64,000 nucleotides of DNA from Acidobacteriota bacterium. GTDB taxonomy: Bacteria; Acidobacteriota; Terriglobia; Terriglobales; Acidobacteriaceae. Under the pieces are notes generated by a model. The model was given only the letters and a program-made list of their open reading frames with translations, was not told where the DNA came from and made no database searches. The position numbers and the translations under genes were made by a program. The stretch lies in contig JAFDVQ010000007.1 of assembly GCA_018268915.1 (NCBI GenBank), forward strand, positions 1-64,000, given 5' to 3'. Positions 37,312 through 46,443 of the stretch are shown piece after piece. Each line of letters begins with the position of its first letter. Position 1 is the stretch's first letter.

Positions 37312-38145
37312 ATGAAGCTTGCTTCCTTGCTGTTCGGAGTCGCCTCTGCACTCGCGGGTCTCTTCGACCTGATCTGGGGCGAATTCGAGCCCGCTCACCA
37401 ACCCATTCAGGCCTGGAGTGACCACATCCCCGGCCTTGCAATCCTTGCCCGCATCGCTGCTGTGTGGTTGATCCTCGGCGGGCTTGCGCTGCTGGTCAGG
37501 CCGGCTGCCCGCTATGGCGCCGGCGCTCTGGCGGTTTTGTACGCGGTCTTCTGCTTCTTTCCCCTGCCACGCCTGATCTCAGCGCCGCACTATCTCGGAC
37601 ATCATCCGGGTGTCTATATCGGGGTGCTTGTGGGCGTGGGACAGCAGGTTATCGTCTTCATCGCCGCGATTCTGCTCTGGCTTTCTCTCTCGGAACGCCC
37701 TGAAAAGGGGTCGCGCAAGAGTGCATCCCACGTCGCCCTGTCCGCCAGATTTCTTTTCGGCCTCTGTTGCATCGATTTCGGGCTCGGTCACTTCACCAAT
37801 GTGGCGGGCACAGCCGGCATGATTCCAGCCTGGATGCCGCTCAGCGGCTCTCTATGGACCATTCTGACCGGCATCGCTTTTCTGCTTGCAGGCGCGGCCA
37901 TGATGACCGGAATACTCGATGTTCTCGCCGCACGGCTTCTGGGCCTGATGCTTCTGGGGTTCAGCGTTTTTGTGCTGATTCCGCGACTCGTTGCGGCGTC
38001 ACACAGTCATGTACCGTGGGGTGCAAACGCCTACAATCTCACCGCCGTAGCCGCCGCCTGGATTCTCTCCGCGTGGCTTGAGCGCTTCTACGATGCTGGA
38101 ACCAAACACCCTGCGTCTCTCACCGGCCGGCCCGATCCAGCCTAG
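37312..38145 (+). CDS. Multi-pass membrane protein, unrecognised
   Basis: The protein has 277 residues from the ATG at 37312; a GTG at 37288 is possible. About eight hydrophobic segments appear in two similar halves (LASLLFGVASALAGLFDLIWG; LSARFLFGLCCIDFGLGHF), which suggests an internal duplication. No conserved catalytic motif was seen. DoxX/YphA-like membrane proteins are the nearest pattern. It does not appear to be tied to the HipA-like cassette upstream (113 nt). Confidence 0.6.
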   Translation: MKLASLLFGVASALAGLFDLIWGEFEPAHQPIQAWSDHIPGLAILARIAAVWLILGGLALLVRPAARYGAGALAVLYAVFCFFPLPRLISAPHYLGHHPGVYIGVLVGVGQQVIVFIAAILLWLSLSERPEKGSRKSASHVALSARFLFGLCCIDFGLGHFTNVAGTAGMIPAWMPLSGSLWTILTGIAFLLAGAAMMTGILDVLAARLLGLMLLGFSVFVLIPRLVAASHSHVPWGANAYNLTAVAAAWILSAWLERFYDAGTKHPASLTGRPDPA

Positions 38146-38193
38146 GAGCAGGCCTCAATCGTTTTGAAAGAGGCGACGGTCCTCAGGCATACC

Positions 38194-38208
38194 TACCCGC
38201 TGCGGGTA
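38194..38208. promoter_or_regulatory. Compact dyad upstream of the AsmA gene
   Basis: TACCCGC-T-GCGGGTA is a perfect 7-bp inverted repeat about the central T, 40 nt before the AsmA start. It suits an operator but no regulator is adjacent. Confidence 0.35.
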
Positions 38209-38247
38209 TCATCTAAACGAACTCGCGGACGGGAAAGGACATACGCT

Positions 38248-40380
38248 ATGCGCAAGGTTCTCATCGCCATCGCCGTTATCGTGGTCGTTGTTATTGCAGG
38301 GGCCGCCATCTTTGTCGCCACCTTTGATGTAAACAAGTACCGCGGCACCATCCAGACTCAACTTCAGCAGCACCTGGGCCGGCAGGTCCAGCTCGGCGAG
38401 ATGCACCTGAAGCTTTTCCCACCGAGTATTACTGTGCAGAATCTCGCTATCGCTGACGATCCGCGCTTCAGCCCCGACGCGCCGTTTGTAAAGGCGAGCG
38501 AACTTGATGTTGCCGTGAAGCTCTTTCCGCTTCTTCACAAAGACGTTGAGATCGAATCGCTTAACCTGCAGCAGCCGACTGTCAATCTGATCAAGAACAA
38601 AGCCGGCCAGTGGAACTTCTCTTCGATCGGCGGAGACACTAAGCAACCTGCGTCGCAATCCTCGAACCAGCAGTTCTCTTTAGGCGATCTGATGATCAAG
38701 GACGGCGAGATCTCTCTTCTGGATCAGACGCAGAGCAGCACCCCTACTCTCTACAACCACATCGACGTCACACTTTCAAATTTTGCGCCGAACACGCCGT
38801 TCGATGTCGATGCTACGGTGCACATGGCTGGAGCGGGCGACCAGGCGATCGCCCTTAAAGGCAAGGGCGGCCCGATCAACTCGCAGGATGCCACCCTCAC
38901 GCCATTTCACGGCACGCTTCAACTCAAGAATGTGGGTGTGAGCGATTTCACCAAGTTCCTTAACTCTCCCGCCACGGCCGGCACCGACGGCGTTCTTACC
39001 GGTGAAACAAAGATCGACAGCGACGGCGGCAAGATCACTGCGAACGGCCAGACCAACATTGAGAAAGCCAAAGTCCGCGGGATGGAACTGGGCTTCCCGG
39101 TTTCGATGCAGTACGATCTGACGGACGACATGCCCAATGGCGCGATCGCCATCCGCAACCTGACTACGAAGCTTGGTTCAACGCCGATCGAGATCAACGG
39201 CACTATGCTGACGAAGTCCACGCCGGCGCATATCGATGTGAATCTTCGTGCCAATAATGTCTCTGTGGCTGAGGCTGCCAAGTACGCGGCGGCCGCGGGA
39301 ATTGCACTCACTCCAGGGACCACGGTCTCGGGCAACATCAACGCCAATATCCATGCAGTCGGATCGGCGGACAAGCCTGCACTCAGCGGAACGTTGGCGG
39401 CCAGCAATCTTCAGGCCAGCGGAAAGGATCTGCCGCAGCCTGTTCAGATTCAGTCAGTGAATTTGAATCTCACTCCGACTCAAATCCAGTCGAACCAGTT
39501 CACCATCGTCTCCGGCAATACCTCAGCCAACGCTCAGCTCACCATGCGCAACTACACGGCACCGGCAGCAACGGTCGATGCGACGCTCAAAGCTGCGAAT
39601 GCACAACTGCCGGCGATTCTTGCGATGGCCAAAGCGTACGGCGTCACGGCGCTCGACAAAGTCAGCGGGCAGGGAACGCTCAATGTGGACATGCGCGCCA
39701 CTGGCGCAGTGAAATCACTCACCGCTTCCGATATCGAGAGGACACTGAACGGGACCGTCAACGTTAATTTCAACAATGTTAAGTATTCGGGTGCGAACAT
39801 GAGCGGGGAGCTAAGCAAGATCGCCGGATTCCTTCGGCCCGGTTCTTCGCAGAGTGCATCCGGCATGACCAACATCTCCAAGATGACCGGAAACATTGCG
39901 GTGAGAGACGGTATCGCCGAGACCAAGGACCTTCAGGCGACACTCGACATTGGCAACGTCGGTCTCGCGGGCACGGCGAATCTGGCAACGGAAGCTCTCA
40001 ACATGCGCGCAACGGCGGTGATTGCCCAGAACGTGAGCCAGCAGGTCGGAGGCCAGCAGATCGGCGGATTCATGAAGACCGCCCTGGCAAACAATCAGGG
40101 TGAGCTCGTCATTCCGGCGATTATTACCGGCACATTCTCAAGTCCGAAGTTCCAACCTGATGTTCAGCAACTTGCGCAGATGCGGCTCAAAGGCCTGGTC
40201 CCGAATCTCAACAATCCGAGTTCGATTACAGGTGCGCTGGGAGGCCTGCTTGGAGGCGCCAAGACTCCGGGTCAGACCACAGGTCAGCAGCCCGGCCAGC
40301 AGCAGAAGCCGGCTGATGCGGTGCAACAGGTTCTCGGGGGTCTGTTCGGCAAGAAGAAGCAGGCGAACCCGCCGAAGTAG
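38248..40380 (+). CDS. AsmA-family outer-membrane/lipid-transport protein
   Basis: The protein has 710 residues from the ATG at 38248 (AAAGGA upstream); an in-frame start at 38164 would mask the N-terminal membrane anchor KVLIAIAVIVVVVIAGAAIF. After the anchor comes DVNKYRGTIQTQLQQHLGR, the AsmA N-terminal signature, then many beta-strand repeats and a closing AsmA_2-like domain (IAQNVSQQVGGQQIGGFMKT). The last 70 residues are Gln/Gly-rich. AsmA-like proteins form beta-helical bridges that move phospholipids between inner and outer membranes. Confidence 0.88.
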   Translation: MRKVLIAIAVIVVVVIAGAAIFVATFDVNKYRGTIQTQLQQHLGRQVQLGEMHLKLFPPSITVQNLAIADDPRFSPDAPFVKASELDVAVKLFPLLHKDVEIESLNLQQPTVNLIKNKAGQWNFSSIGGDTKQPASQSSNQQFSLGDLMIKDGEISLLDQTQSSTPTLYNHIDVTLSNFAPNTPFDVDATVHMAGAGDQAIALKGKGGPINSQDATLTPFHGTLQLKNVGVSDFTKFLNSPATAGTDGVLTGETKIDSDGGKITANGQTNIEKAKVRGMELGFPVSMQYDLTDDMPNGAIAIRNLTTKLGSTPIEINGTMLTKSTPAHIDVNLRANNVSVAEAAKYAAAAGIALTPGTTVSGNINANIHAVGSADKPALSGTLAASNLQASGKDLPQPVQIQSVNLNLTPTQIQSNQFTIVSGNTSANAQLTMRNYTAPAATVDATLKAANAQLPAILAMAKAYGVTALDKVSGQGTLNVDMRATGAVKSLTASDIERTLNGTVNVNFNNVKYSGANMSGELSKIAGFLRPGSSQSASGMTNISKMTGNIAVRDGIAETKDLQATLDIGNVGLAGTANLATEALNMRATAVIAQNVSQQVGGQQIGGFMKTALANNQGELVIPAIITGTFSSPKFQPDVQQLAQMRLKGLVPNLNNPSSITGALGGLLGGAKTPGQTTGQQPGQQQKPADAVQQVLGGLFGKKKQANPPK

Positions 40381-40419
40381 GCTCATCCGCACCCGCATCC
40401 CGGATCCTCAACAAAAAGA

Positions 40420-40450
40420 AATCGCCCCCGCGAAGCTGGCGGAGGCGATT
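40420..40450. terminator. Bidirectional intrinsic terminator
   Basis: AATCGCC (40420-40426) pairs with GGCGATT (40444-40450), with an inner CCGC/GCGG stem (40428-40431/40439-40442). It is flanked by AAAAAG on the left and CTTTTT on the right, so it works on both strands. It separates the convergent AsmA and NarL-type genes. Confidence 0.85.
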
Positions 40451-40469
40451 CTTTTTGATCTCTGACTCG

Positions 40470-41147
40470 TTATTGCTGCTGCTGTTGCTGCGGCTCAACC
40501 AACTGATGCGCGATGGCGAATAGAGCCAGTTCCAACCGAGTTGATACGCCGGTCTTGTCGAAGATGTTCGACAGGTGGCGCTTCACCGTTTCCTCGCTCA
40601 GCGTGAACTGCTTGGCGATGTCGCGGTTGCTGCAGCCTTCCACTATGCAGCCGACGACGTCGAGTTCGCGCGGAGTGAGGCCGTAGGTCTTTCGCTGCGG
40701 TGGCTGAGCCTGCCGCATGAGCTCGTGCAGTGCCGACACCAGGTTGACGACGCGCTTTCCGCCGATCCAGTAGTCTCCGGCGTACACGGTCTTGATTGCA
40801 GTGTGGAGAGCTCCGGCGAGCGCATCCTTGAGCACGATTCCGCGAGCGCCGATGTGCAGGGCCTCGATGATCTGCTGGGTAGTGATGGTGGAGGTGAGAA
40901 GAATGATCTTGACCGTGGGCGACCCGTTCATGATGGCGCGCATTGCTTCGAGGCCGGGCAGGCGCGGCATCTGGACATCCAGAAGAAGGATGTCGGGAGT
41001 CTGTTCCAGGGTCTGAGTGATGGCCTCATCGCCGTCATCGGCTTCGCCTACTACTTCAAAGCCGTCGCGCTCGGTGAGCATATTGCGTACGCCGATGCGG
41101 ACTACCGGATGATCGTCGGCCAATACAATGCGGATTGCTTGTTCCAC
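40470..41147 (-). CDS. NarL/FixJ-type response regulator
   Basis: The protein has 225 residues from GTG at 41147. The receiver domain has the acidic pair (LADDHP), phosphoacceptor Asp57 (LLLDVQMP) and a Lys in IVLKDAL. The C-terminal LuxR-type helix-turn-helix reads LTPRELDVVGCIVEGCSNRD...VKRHLSNIFDKTG. The tail is Gln-rich. No histidine kinase is adjacent; the receiver-Hpt gene upstream could feed phosphate to it. Confidence 0.92.
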   Translation of the reverse strand: MEQAIRIVLADDHPVVRIGVRNMLTERDGFEVVGEADDGDEAITQTLEQTPDILLLDVQMPRLPGLEAMRAIMNGSPTVKIILLTSTITTQQIIEALHIGARGIVLKDALAGALHTAIKTVYAGDYWIGGKRVVNLVSALHELMRQAQPPQRKTYGLTPRELDVVGCIVEGCSNRDIAKQFTLSEETVKRHLSNIFDKTGVSTRLELALFAIAHQLVEPQQQQQQ

Positions 41148-41251
41148 GTGAGCCTAATCCTCCGAAAAGCCCAAACTGACGAGCAGGCAACTGAAGTTAC
41201 CCGCACTTATATATCTCACGCCCCTGCGTAAACGCCAAACACCGCTCGTAA

Positions 41252-41986
41252 CTACGCAGGAAATTCCTTTTCCAGCATACGCTCGAGTCTTTGCGTAGCC
41301 GTAGACAAGTCCTTCAGGGCAGCGGCACAGTTATCCAGTTGGTCACTCTTGCTCTCGAAGATCGCCCCGATTCTGGCAGCCTGCATAGCTCCAGCCATGC
41401 CGCACCCACCCTTGATCGCATGTCCCAGGCGTCTCACTTCTTCCGAGTTTCCTTCGCCTATCGCCTTATCCAAAACGTCTTGCCGCTTATGAAGGTCGTT
41501 GACGACGGCCGCATAGATTTCCCGGATCGTTGCCTCAGTCATCAACTGGCGGAATTGCGCCAGCGTCTCTGGATTGATAACAGGATCTGCGTTCTCGGGT
41601 ATTGGCCTGGACTTGGGCTTATGCTGCCCGAGTTCCTTCGCCAGTTCTTCAGCTCCAAATGGCTTGAGCAGGAAGCCATCTGCAGCCTTGATCAATTCAT
41701 CGGCCGGCTGGCTTCCGCTGATCAGGAAGATTTCAGCATCGCAGCCGTCGCGAAGCTTCGCAATCAGCTCTGTTCCCTTGAGGCCCGGCAGTTGGGCATC
41801 CATCAGCACCACGCCCGGAGTGACCGCTCCCGCCTCGAGCATCTGCACAGCGCCGTCGCCCGACTCCGCCGTATGCACCAGGTGCCCATGCAGCGTCAGC
41901 ACGGTGGCGATCACTTCACGGCTGACGAGGTCGTCATCGATGAGGAAAATGGTAGGTAAATCGCGCTTTTCGCCAATCCCGAGCAT
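41252..41986 (-). CDS. Receiver-Hpt phosphotransfer protein
   Basis: The protein has 244 residues from the ATG at 41986 (family-like MLGIGEKRDLPTIFLIDDDL); an extension to 42079 is unconserved. The receiver has the acidic triplet IDDD, Asp63 (LMDAQLP) and Lys108 (LLKPF). The C-terminal Hpt domain has His189 in LGHAIKGGCGMAGA. The two domains on one chain make it a relay between a hybrid kinase and a downstream regulator, plausibly the NarL-type gene 104 nt downstream. No kinase is in the window. Confidence 0.88.
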   Translation of the reverse strand: MLGIGEKRDLPTIFLIDDDLVSREVIATVLTLHGHLVHTAESGDGAVQMLEAGAVTPGVVLMDAQLPGLKGTELIAKLRDGCDAEIFLISGSQPADELIKAADGFLLKPFGAEELAKELGQHKPKSRPIPENADPVINPETLAQFRQLMTEATIREIYAAVVNDLHKRQDVLDKAIGEGNSEEVRRLGHAIKGGCGMAGAMQAARIGAIFESKSDQLDNCAAALKDLSTATQRLERMLEKEFPA

Positions 41987-42088
41987 ACTTCTTTGCCCTT
42001 GTCGTGCCTTGCAGGATTGGTCTCCACCCTGCGGTGGTCCACTCCTGATCGCGTTCCAGCGGTCAGGGTAGTGGTTCAAAACCCGGAC

Positions 42089-44716
42089 CTACTCTTCAGC
42101 CACCGAGATCTCGTGGAGCCATCCCGGCGCCTTCAACAACTCTCGCGGTCTCGATCCATCCGCGGGACCTACCAGCCCGTCCCGTTCCATAAGATCGATC
42201 AAATGTGCAGCCCGGCCATAGCCGATCCGCAACCGCCGTTGCAGCAGTGAAGTCGATGCCTTCCCAAACTCGAATACCAGCCGGACAGCGTCGTCGAACA
42301 TCGGATCGTTCTCGTCTTCGCTGCCGCTGCCGCCTTCGAGATTGTTCTGGCGTTCGTCCTTCGGCGACTCCAGGAAGCCTTCAACGTACTCGGCCTGCCC
42401 TTGTTCCTTCCAGAATGCCACCACTGCGGCCGTTTCCTTCTCGCTGACGAAGGGCGCATGCAACCTTAGTAACCGGCTCGTCCCAGGAGGCAGGAAGAGC
42501 ATGTCGCCCCGCCCAAGCAGGGCTTCGGCCCCGTTGGTGTCCAGGATGGTGCGGGAGTCCACCTTGGTGGCCAGCCGGAAGCTGATGCGGGTGGGGACGT
42601 TGGCCTTGATGAGGCCAGTGATGACGTCTACCGAAGGCCTCTGCGTTGCGAGCACGAGGTGGATGCCTACGGCACGTGCCATCTGCGCGAGACGCGTAAT
42701 TGACTCTTCCACGTTGGCCCGGTCGAGCATCATCAGATCGGCCAGTTCGTCGATGATGATCACGATGTAAGGCAGGGGCTGCTCTTCGGTGGCGTCGTCG
42801 AAGAGGGAGGGCATCGCGCTATCGAAGAGTTTGTTGTACTGGTCGATGTTTCGCACGCTGCGGCTGGCAAGGAGCTTGAGGCGCCGCTCCATCTCGCGCA
42901 CGGCGTTACGCAGGGCGTTGGCGGCCAGTTTCGGTTCTGTGATGATCGGCGTGAACAGATGGGGGATGCCCTCGTACATGCCGAGTTCAACTCGCTTGGG
43001 GTCGACGAGGATGAGGCGGACCTGCGCCGGAGTCGTGCGGTAGAGCAGGCTCATGATCATGGCGTTGATGGCAACCGATTTGCCCGATCCGGTTGAACCT
43101 GCGATCAGCACGTGCGGCATCGAGGCGAGATCGGCTGTGACGATGCGGCCGTTGATGTCTTTGCCCATGGCCAGGGTCAGCCGCGACTTTGCCTTGGCGA
43201 AGGTTTCCGATTCGAGGACGTCGCGCAGGTGGATCGTTTCGCGCTCGTGGTTCGGCACCTGGATGCCTACGGTGCTCTTGCCGGCCATGCGCTCGATGAG
43301 GATGCTCTCGGCTCGCATAGCCAGGCACAGGTCTTCAGCGAGACCCGTGACACGCGAGTACTTGACGCCCGCCTCAGGCTTGAACTCGTAGGTGGTGACC
43401 ATGGGGCCGGGATTGATCTGCACGACCTGTCCCATCACATCGAACTCGGCGCACTTCTCGACAAGGACTTTCGCCTCATCGCGAAGCTCATCTTCGCGGA
43501 CGATCTGCGGACCGCTGCCGGAGTTCAGCAGGGTGCTTGGGGGCAGTTTGTACCCGCTCACATGCTTGGGAGCAACTGTTACCTGCTTCTCGTCGACGTC
43601 GGCGCGCTCGTGAATGGCAATGCTTCCTGGGGCGCCGCTGGCGGTCACGGCGTGATTCGGAGCAGGGGCAGCGGGTGCAGGTGGAGGTGCGACTGGGGCC
43701 GGAACAGGGATCGGAGCCTGAGCAGGCGCGGAAGGCGGCCTCATCTCGATAACGCTGCGTGGAGGCGCAGGAGTTTCGGTTCGATTTGCTGCCGGAGATT
43801 TTTCGTTGACCGATGGAGGTGTAGTTTCCCAGATGCTGGAGCGCCGAGGAGCTATGGGCTCTTCCGCAATTTTCCCGGTCCGTTGGAACGCCGGAATCTC
43901 TTCAACCGGATCTGGCTCAATCACCGCGGCAGCGCGCTTCTTCGCGAACAGCATTGCCAGCTTGCTGGTGAGAGTCTGCGGCGGGGCGACGTCCTCAGGC
44001 ATCATCTCCTGCCCGTCTCCAATTGCGCCGGAGAAGAGTCTCTGCGCAGGTCCCGGTTGCGTTTCCATGTATCGCTCTTCGAGCTCGCGTCTTCTCTCCG
44101 CGCGATCCTCTTTCCAGTTGCGGTAGCGGTCGTGCCACGCGACGAGATTCAGCCAGCGGTCTTCGATATGCGTTTTGATTGCCTTGAGGCTGATATCCGA
44201 CGCAAAGTAGATGCCGACTCCCGCCAGCACCACCGCCACCAGCCAAGCACCCTGCGTATTGAGGTAGGCAACCAGCAGTCCGGAGATGACGCGTCCCATG
44301 ACTCCTTCTACGGGAATCGCGTGCATCCACCGCCAGTGCCACGGGAGCAACCCGAAGAGCGCCGGTGCAAAAATCACCGCCAGGGCTACGCCCATCCAGC
44401 GGAGAATCGCAGTGCCAGCGTCGCGCGAGCGGATCCACTTCCACCCCAGCCCGCCCATCCAGATCGGCGCAAGAAAGACGGAAAGCCCGAAGGCCTGGAA
44501 AAGCACATCGCTCAGATAGGAGCCCAGCAGCCCGATCCAGTTGTGAACAGCATTTCCTGCCTCCGGCCCGGTGGCCGTGTTCATTGAGGGATCGGAAGGG
44601 TGATAGGTCGCGAGCGCAAGGAAGAGGAGAATCGAGGCCAGGGTCAGCACTGCGCCCAGAAACACGTTCAGCGCACGGCTGCGCGTCGGCGACAAACTGA
44701 TCGGTATCGGCTTCAT
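42089..44716 (-). CDS. ftsK: FtsK/SpoIIIE-type DNA translocase
   Basis: The protein has 875 residues from the ATG at 44716 (GGAGG 10 nt upstream); an upstream in-frame start would add 64 unconserved residues. It has four N-terminal membrane helices, a Pro/Ala/Glu-rich linker, and the motor domain with Walker A AGSTGSGKS near residue 540 and Walker B VIIIDELADLMM. The gamma domain at the end (SLLQRRLRIGYGRAAHLIDLMERDG) is the winged helix that reads KOPS-like sequences. The protein pumps DNA at the division septum to complete segregation. It is the hub of the housekeeping block 41-50 kb. Confidence 0.95.
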   Translation of the reverse strand: MKPIPISLSPTRSRALNVFLGAVLTLASILLFLALATYHPSDPSMNTATGPEAGNAVHNWIGLLGSYLSDVLFQAFGLSVFLAPIWMGGLGWKWIRSRDAGTAILRWMGVALAVIFAPALFGLLPWHWRWMHAIPVEGVMGRVISGLLVAYLNTQGAWLVAVVLAGVGIYFASDISLKAIKTHIEDRWLNLVAWHDRYRNWKEDRAERRRELEERYMETQPGPAQRLFSGAIGDGQEMMPEDVAPPQTLTSKLAMLFAKKRAAAVIEPDPVEEIPAFQRTGKIAEEPIAPRRSSIWETTPPSVNEKSPAANRTETPAPPRSVIEMRPPSAPAQAPIPVPAPVAPPPAPAAPAPNHAVTASGAPGSIAIHERADVDEKQVTVAPKHVSGYKLPPSTLLNSGSGPQIVREDELRDEAKVLVEKCAEFDVMGQVVQINPGPMVTTYEFKPEAGVKYSRVTGLAEDLCLAMRAESILIERMAGKSTVGIQVPNHERETIHLRDVLESETFAKAKSRLTLAMGKDINGRIVTADLASMPHVLIAGSTGSGKSVAINAMIMSLLYRTTPAQVRLILVDPKRVELGMYEGIPHLFTPIITEPKLAANALRNAVREMERRLKLLASRSVRNIDQYNKLFDSAMPSLFDDATEEQPLPYIVIIIDELADLMMLDRANVEESITRLAQMARAVGIHLVLATQRPSVDVITGLIKANVPTRISFRLATKVDSRTILDTNGAEALLGRGDMLFLPPGTSRLLRLHAPFVSEKETAAVVAFWKEQGQAEYVEGFLESPKDERQNNLEGGSGSEDENDPMFDDAVRLVFEFGKASTSLLQRRLRIGYGRAAHLIDLMERDGLVGPADGSRPRELLKAPGWLHEISVAEE

Positions 44717-45024
44717 CGAAGGGATGCCTCCGCGCCAAGGGCCGTCCGCATTCGACCGATCTACAGGACCGATGCGATCAGGCCAAGGGGCAGACAGAAT
44801 CCCAGAGCAGCCTTCATTATCCCCGCTGCCAGCTATGATTTCCGGCGAAATACCTGCGCAGGAACCAGCGAATCCACTCCCCAAAAGGGTGGCGCGAAAC
44901 TGGGTCACCGCAGAACCGATTCAAGCGGCCCGGTTGCTATTCATTTGTGTTGATTAGGGGTATCGATTGGCGCTCTGCCGGGGAAGCAAATTGGCAGGCT
45001 TGGGGGTGAGGAAAAATGGGCAGG
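44717..45024. other. 308-nt spacer upstream of ftsK
   Basis: No convincing gene or hairpin was found. Short in-frame stretches here have no start with a ribosome site and no recognisable protein. The minus-strand ftsK promoter is expected in this interval, but I cannot point to clear -35/-10 boxes. Confidence 0.4.
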
Positions 45025-45264
45025 CTAGAGCCGGGGATGGCAGACGCAGAAGACGCCGAACTCACCGCCGGGAAGCGGATCGGTCGAGAAGGCACAGTTG
45101 TGCTGCCCGACTCGCACCACAAGGGAGTTCAAACCCTTACAGACTGCCTCTGCGGCCTGACGTGACTCGAACCTTGAATACGTGCCTGGATCGTTGCTGT
45201 AAACCACCTCAGAAGCCTGTAGCCTTTCAGCTCCCGTCCGGTACTCACTGATGTATGCCTTCAT
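45025..45264 (-). CDS. Small hypothetical protein
   Basis: The protein has 79 residues from the ATG at 45264 (AGGGG just upstream). Body: AYISEYRTGAERLQASEVVY, then YSRFESRQAAEAVCKGLNS and a Cys-containing end (GVFCVCHPRL). It is probably a cytoplasmic small protein. It lies alone between ftsK and uppP on the same strand. I do not recognise it. Confidence 0.45.
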   Translation of the reverse strand: MKAYISEYRTGAERLQASEVVYSNDPGTYSRFESRQAAEAVCKGLNSLVVRVGQHNCAFSTDPLPGGEFGVFCVCHPRL

Positions 45265-45500
45265 AACCCCTGCTCTTTCGAAGAGCCCGGCTGCTCCCCA
45301 AAAGCAGCCGGACCAATCAGCACTTGCGTTCCCAAGGAGATGTGAACGGATCATCCGCCTCCAGGCAAAAACTTGCAAATTACGGGTATGCGGTTACTGA
45401 AAGGCTGGTGAGGTTACGAGTGGGGTTACTCGTTGATTTGAGGCTTCTTAGTCGCAAATACCTTGTGGGAAACAGCAGACAAATCGCGGCAATTGGCGGC

Positions 45501-46385
45501 TCAGAGGTTGAAGAGCCGGCTGCCCAGGATCAGCAACAAAATGCCCGCAATGATCCGGTAAACAGCGAATGGCGTGAACCCGTGCCGCCGCACCCAAGCG
45601 AGGAACCACTCCACTACCCCGAGAGCAACCAGGAAGGAGACTACAAAGCCGATCGCCAGCACCATCCAGCGCTGGCTGTTCATGGAGACCTCAGCCATGG
45701 GCACCGCTCCGGAGGCGAGTGCGGTCTTGCCGGGGTGGATGGACTTGAGCAGATCCCAAGCCGTCGCGGCAATCATTGTTGGAATCGAGAGCAGGAAGCT
45801 GAACTCGAGAGCCGAGGGACGATCCATTCCTACGAGCTGCCCAGCCGCGATTGTCGCCATCGACCGTGAGGTGCCAGGAAAGATTGCCGAGAGGGATTGG
45901 CAAATGCCGATCCAGATAGACTGCATCAGGCTCATCTCTTCAACATGGATCGTGGTGGGCTCGAATCTGGAAGCTCGCGCATCGATTACCCACATCACGA
46001 TTCCGCCGACCAGCAGTGTCCACGCCATCACCGAGACGCTCTGGAGGTGTTTTTCAGTGATCTTGTGCAGGGGAAGAGCGATCACCGAGGTGCAGAAGAA
46101 GGCAATCAGCGTGAGCGAGATCGGATGATCTTTCCAGGTTTTGTCACCGCTCTCTCCACGCGGGAAGCTCTTGATGAATGCGACGATGCGTCCGAGGTAA
46201 AGAAGAACGAGCGCCAGGATAGCCCCGGCCTGGATCACGATGGTGTACATCTTCCAGTACGCATCATCCAGCGGGATACGCATCGCAGCCTCGACGATGC
46301 GCAGATGCGCGGTCGAACTGACCGGTAGGAATTCTGTCAGGCCCTCAACGATGCCCAGGAGAAGCGACTGAATATAGACGTTCAA
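45501..46385 (-). CDS. uppP: Undecaprenyl-diphosphatase (BacA/UppP)
   Basis: The protein has 294 residues from TTG at 46385 (GGAGGA 4 nt upstream). The signature EGLTEFLPVSSTAHL (about 14-28) and PGTSRS (about 170) are intact, with about eight membrane helices. It dephosphorylates undecaprenyl diphosphate so the lipid carrier can be reused for cell-wall synthesis; over-production gives bacitracin tolerance. It follows the SH3-like gene by 58 nt and is likely co-transcribed. Confidence 0.95.
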   Translation of the reverse strand: MNVYIQSLLLGIVEGLTEFLPVSSTAHLRIVEAAMRIPLDDAYWKMYTIVIQAGAILALVLLYLGRIVAFIKSFPRGESGDKTWKDHPISLTLIAFFCTSVIALPLHKITEKHLQSVSVMAWTLLVGGIVMWVIDARASRFEPTTIHVEEMSLMQSIWIGICQSLSAIFPGTSRSMATIAAGQLVGMDRPSALEFSFLLSIPTMIAATAWDLLKSIHPGKTALASGAVPMAEVSMNSQRWMVLAIGFVVSFLVALGVVEWFLAWVRRHGFTPFAVYRIIAGILLLILGSRLFNL

Positions 46386-46443
46386 AGATCCTCCGCTCTA
46401 TATCCTACGGTGCGCACCGTGCCGGGCTGTATCAAAGTATGGT

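Noticed and set aside
43112..44587. 491-codon open frame on the plus strand opposite ftsK
   Set aside because: The translation is Arg/His-rich without any domain, whereas the minus strand has complete FtsK motifs.
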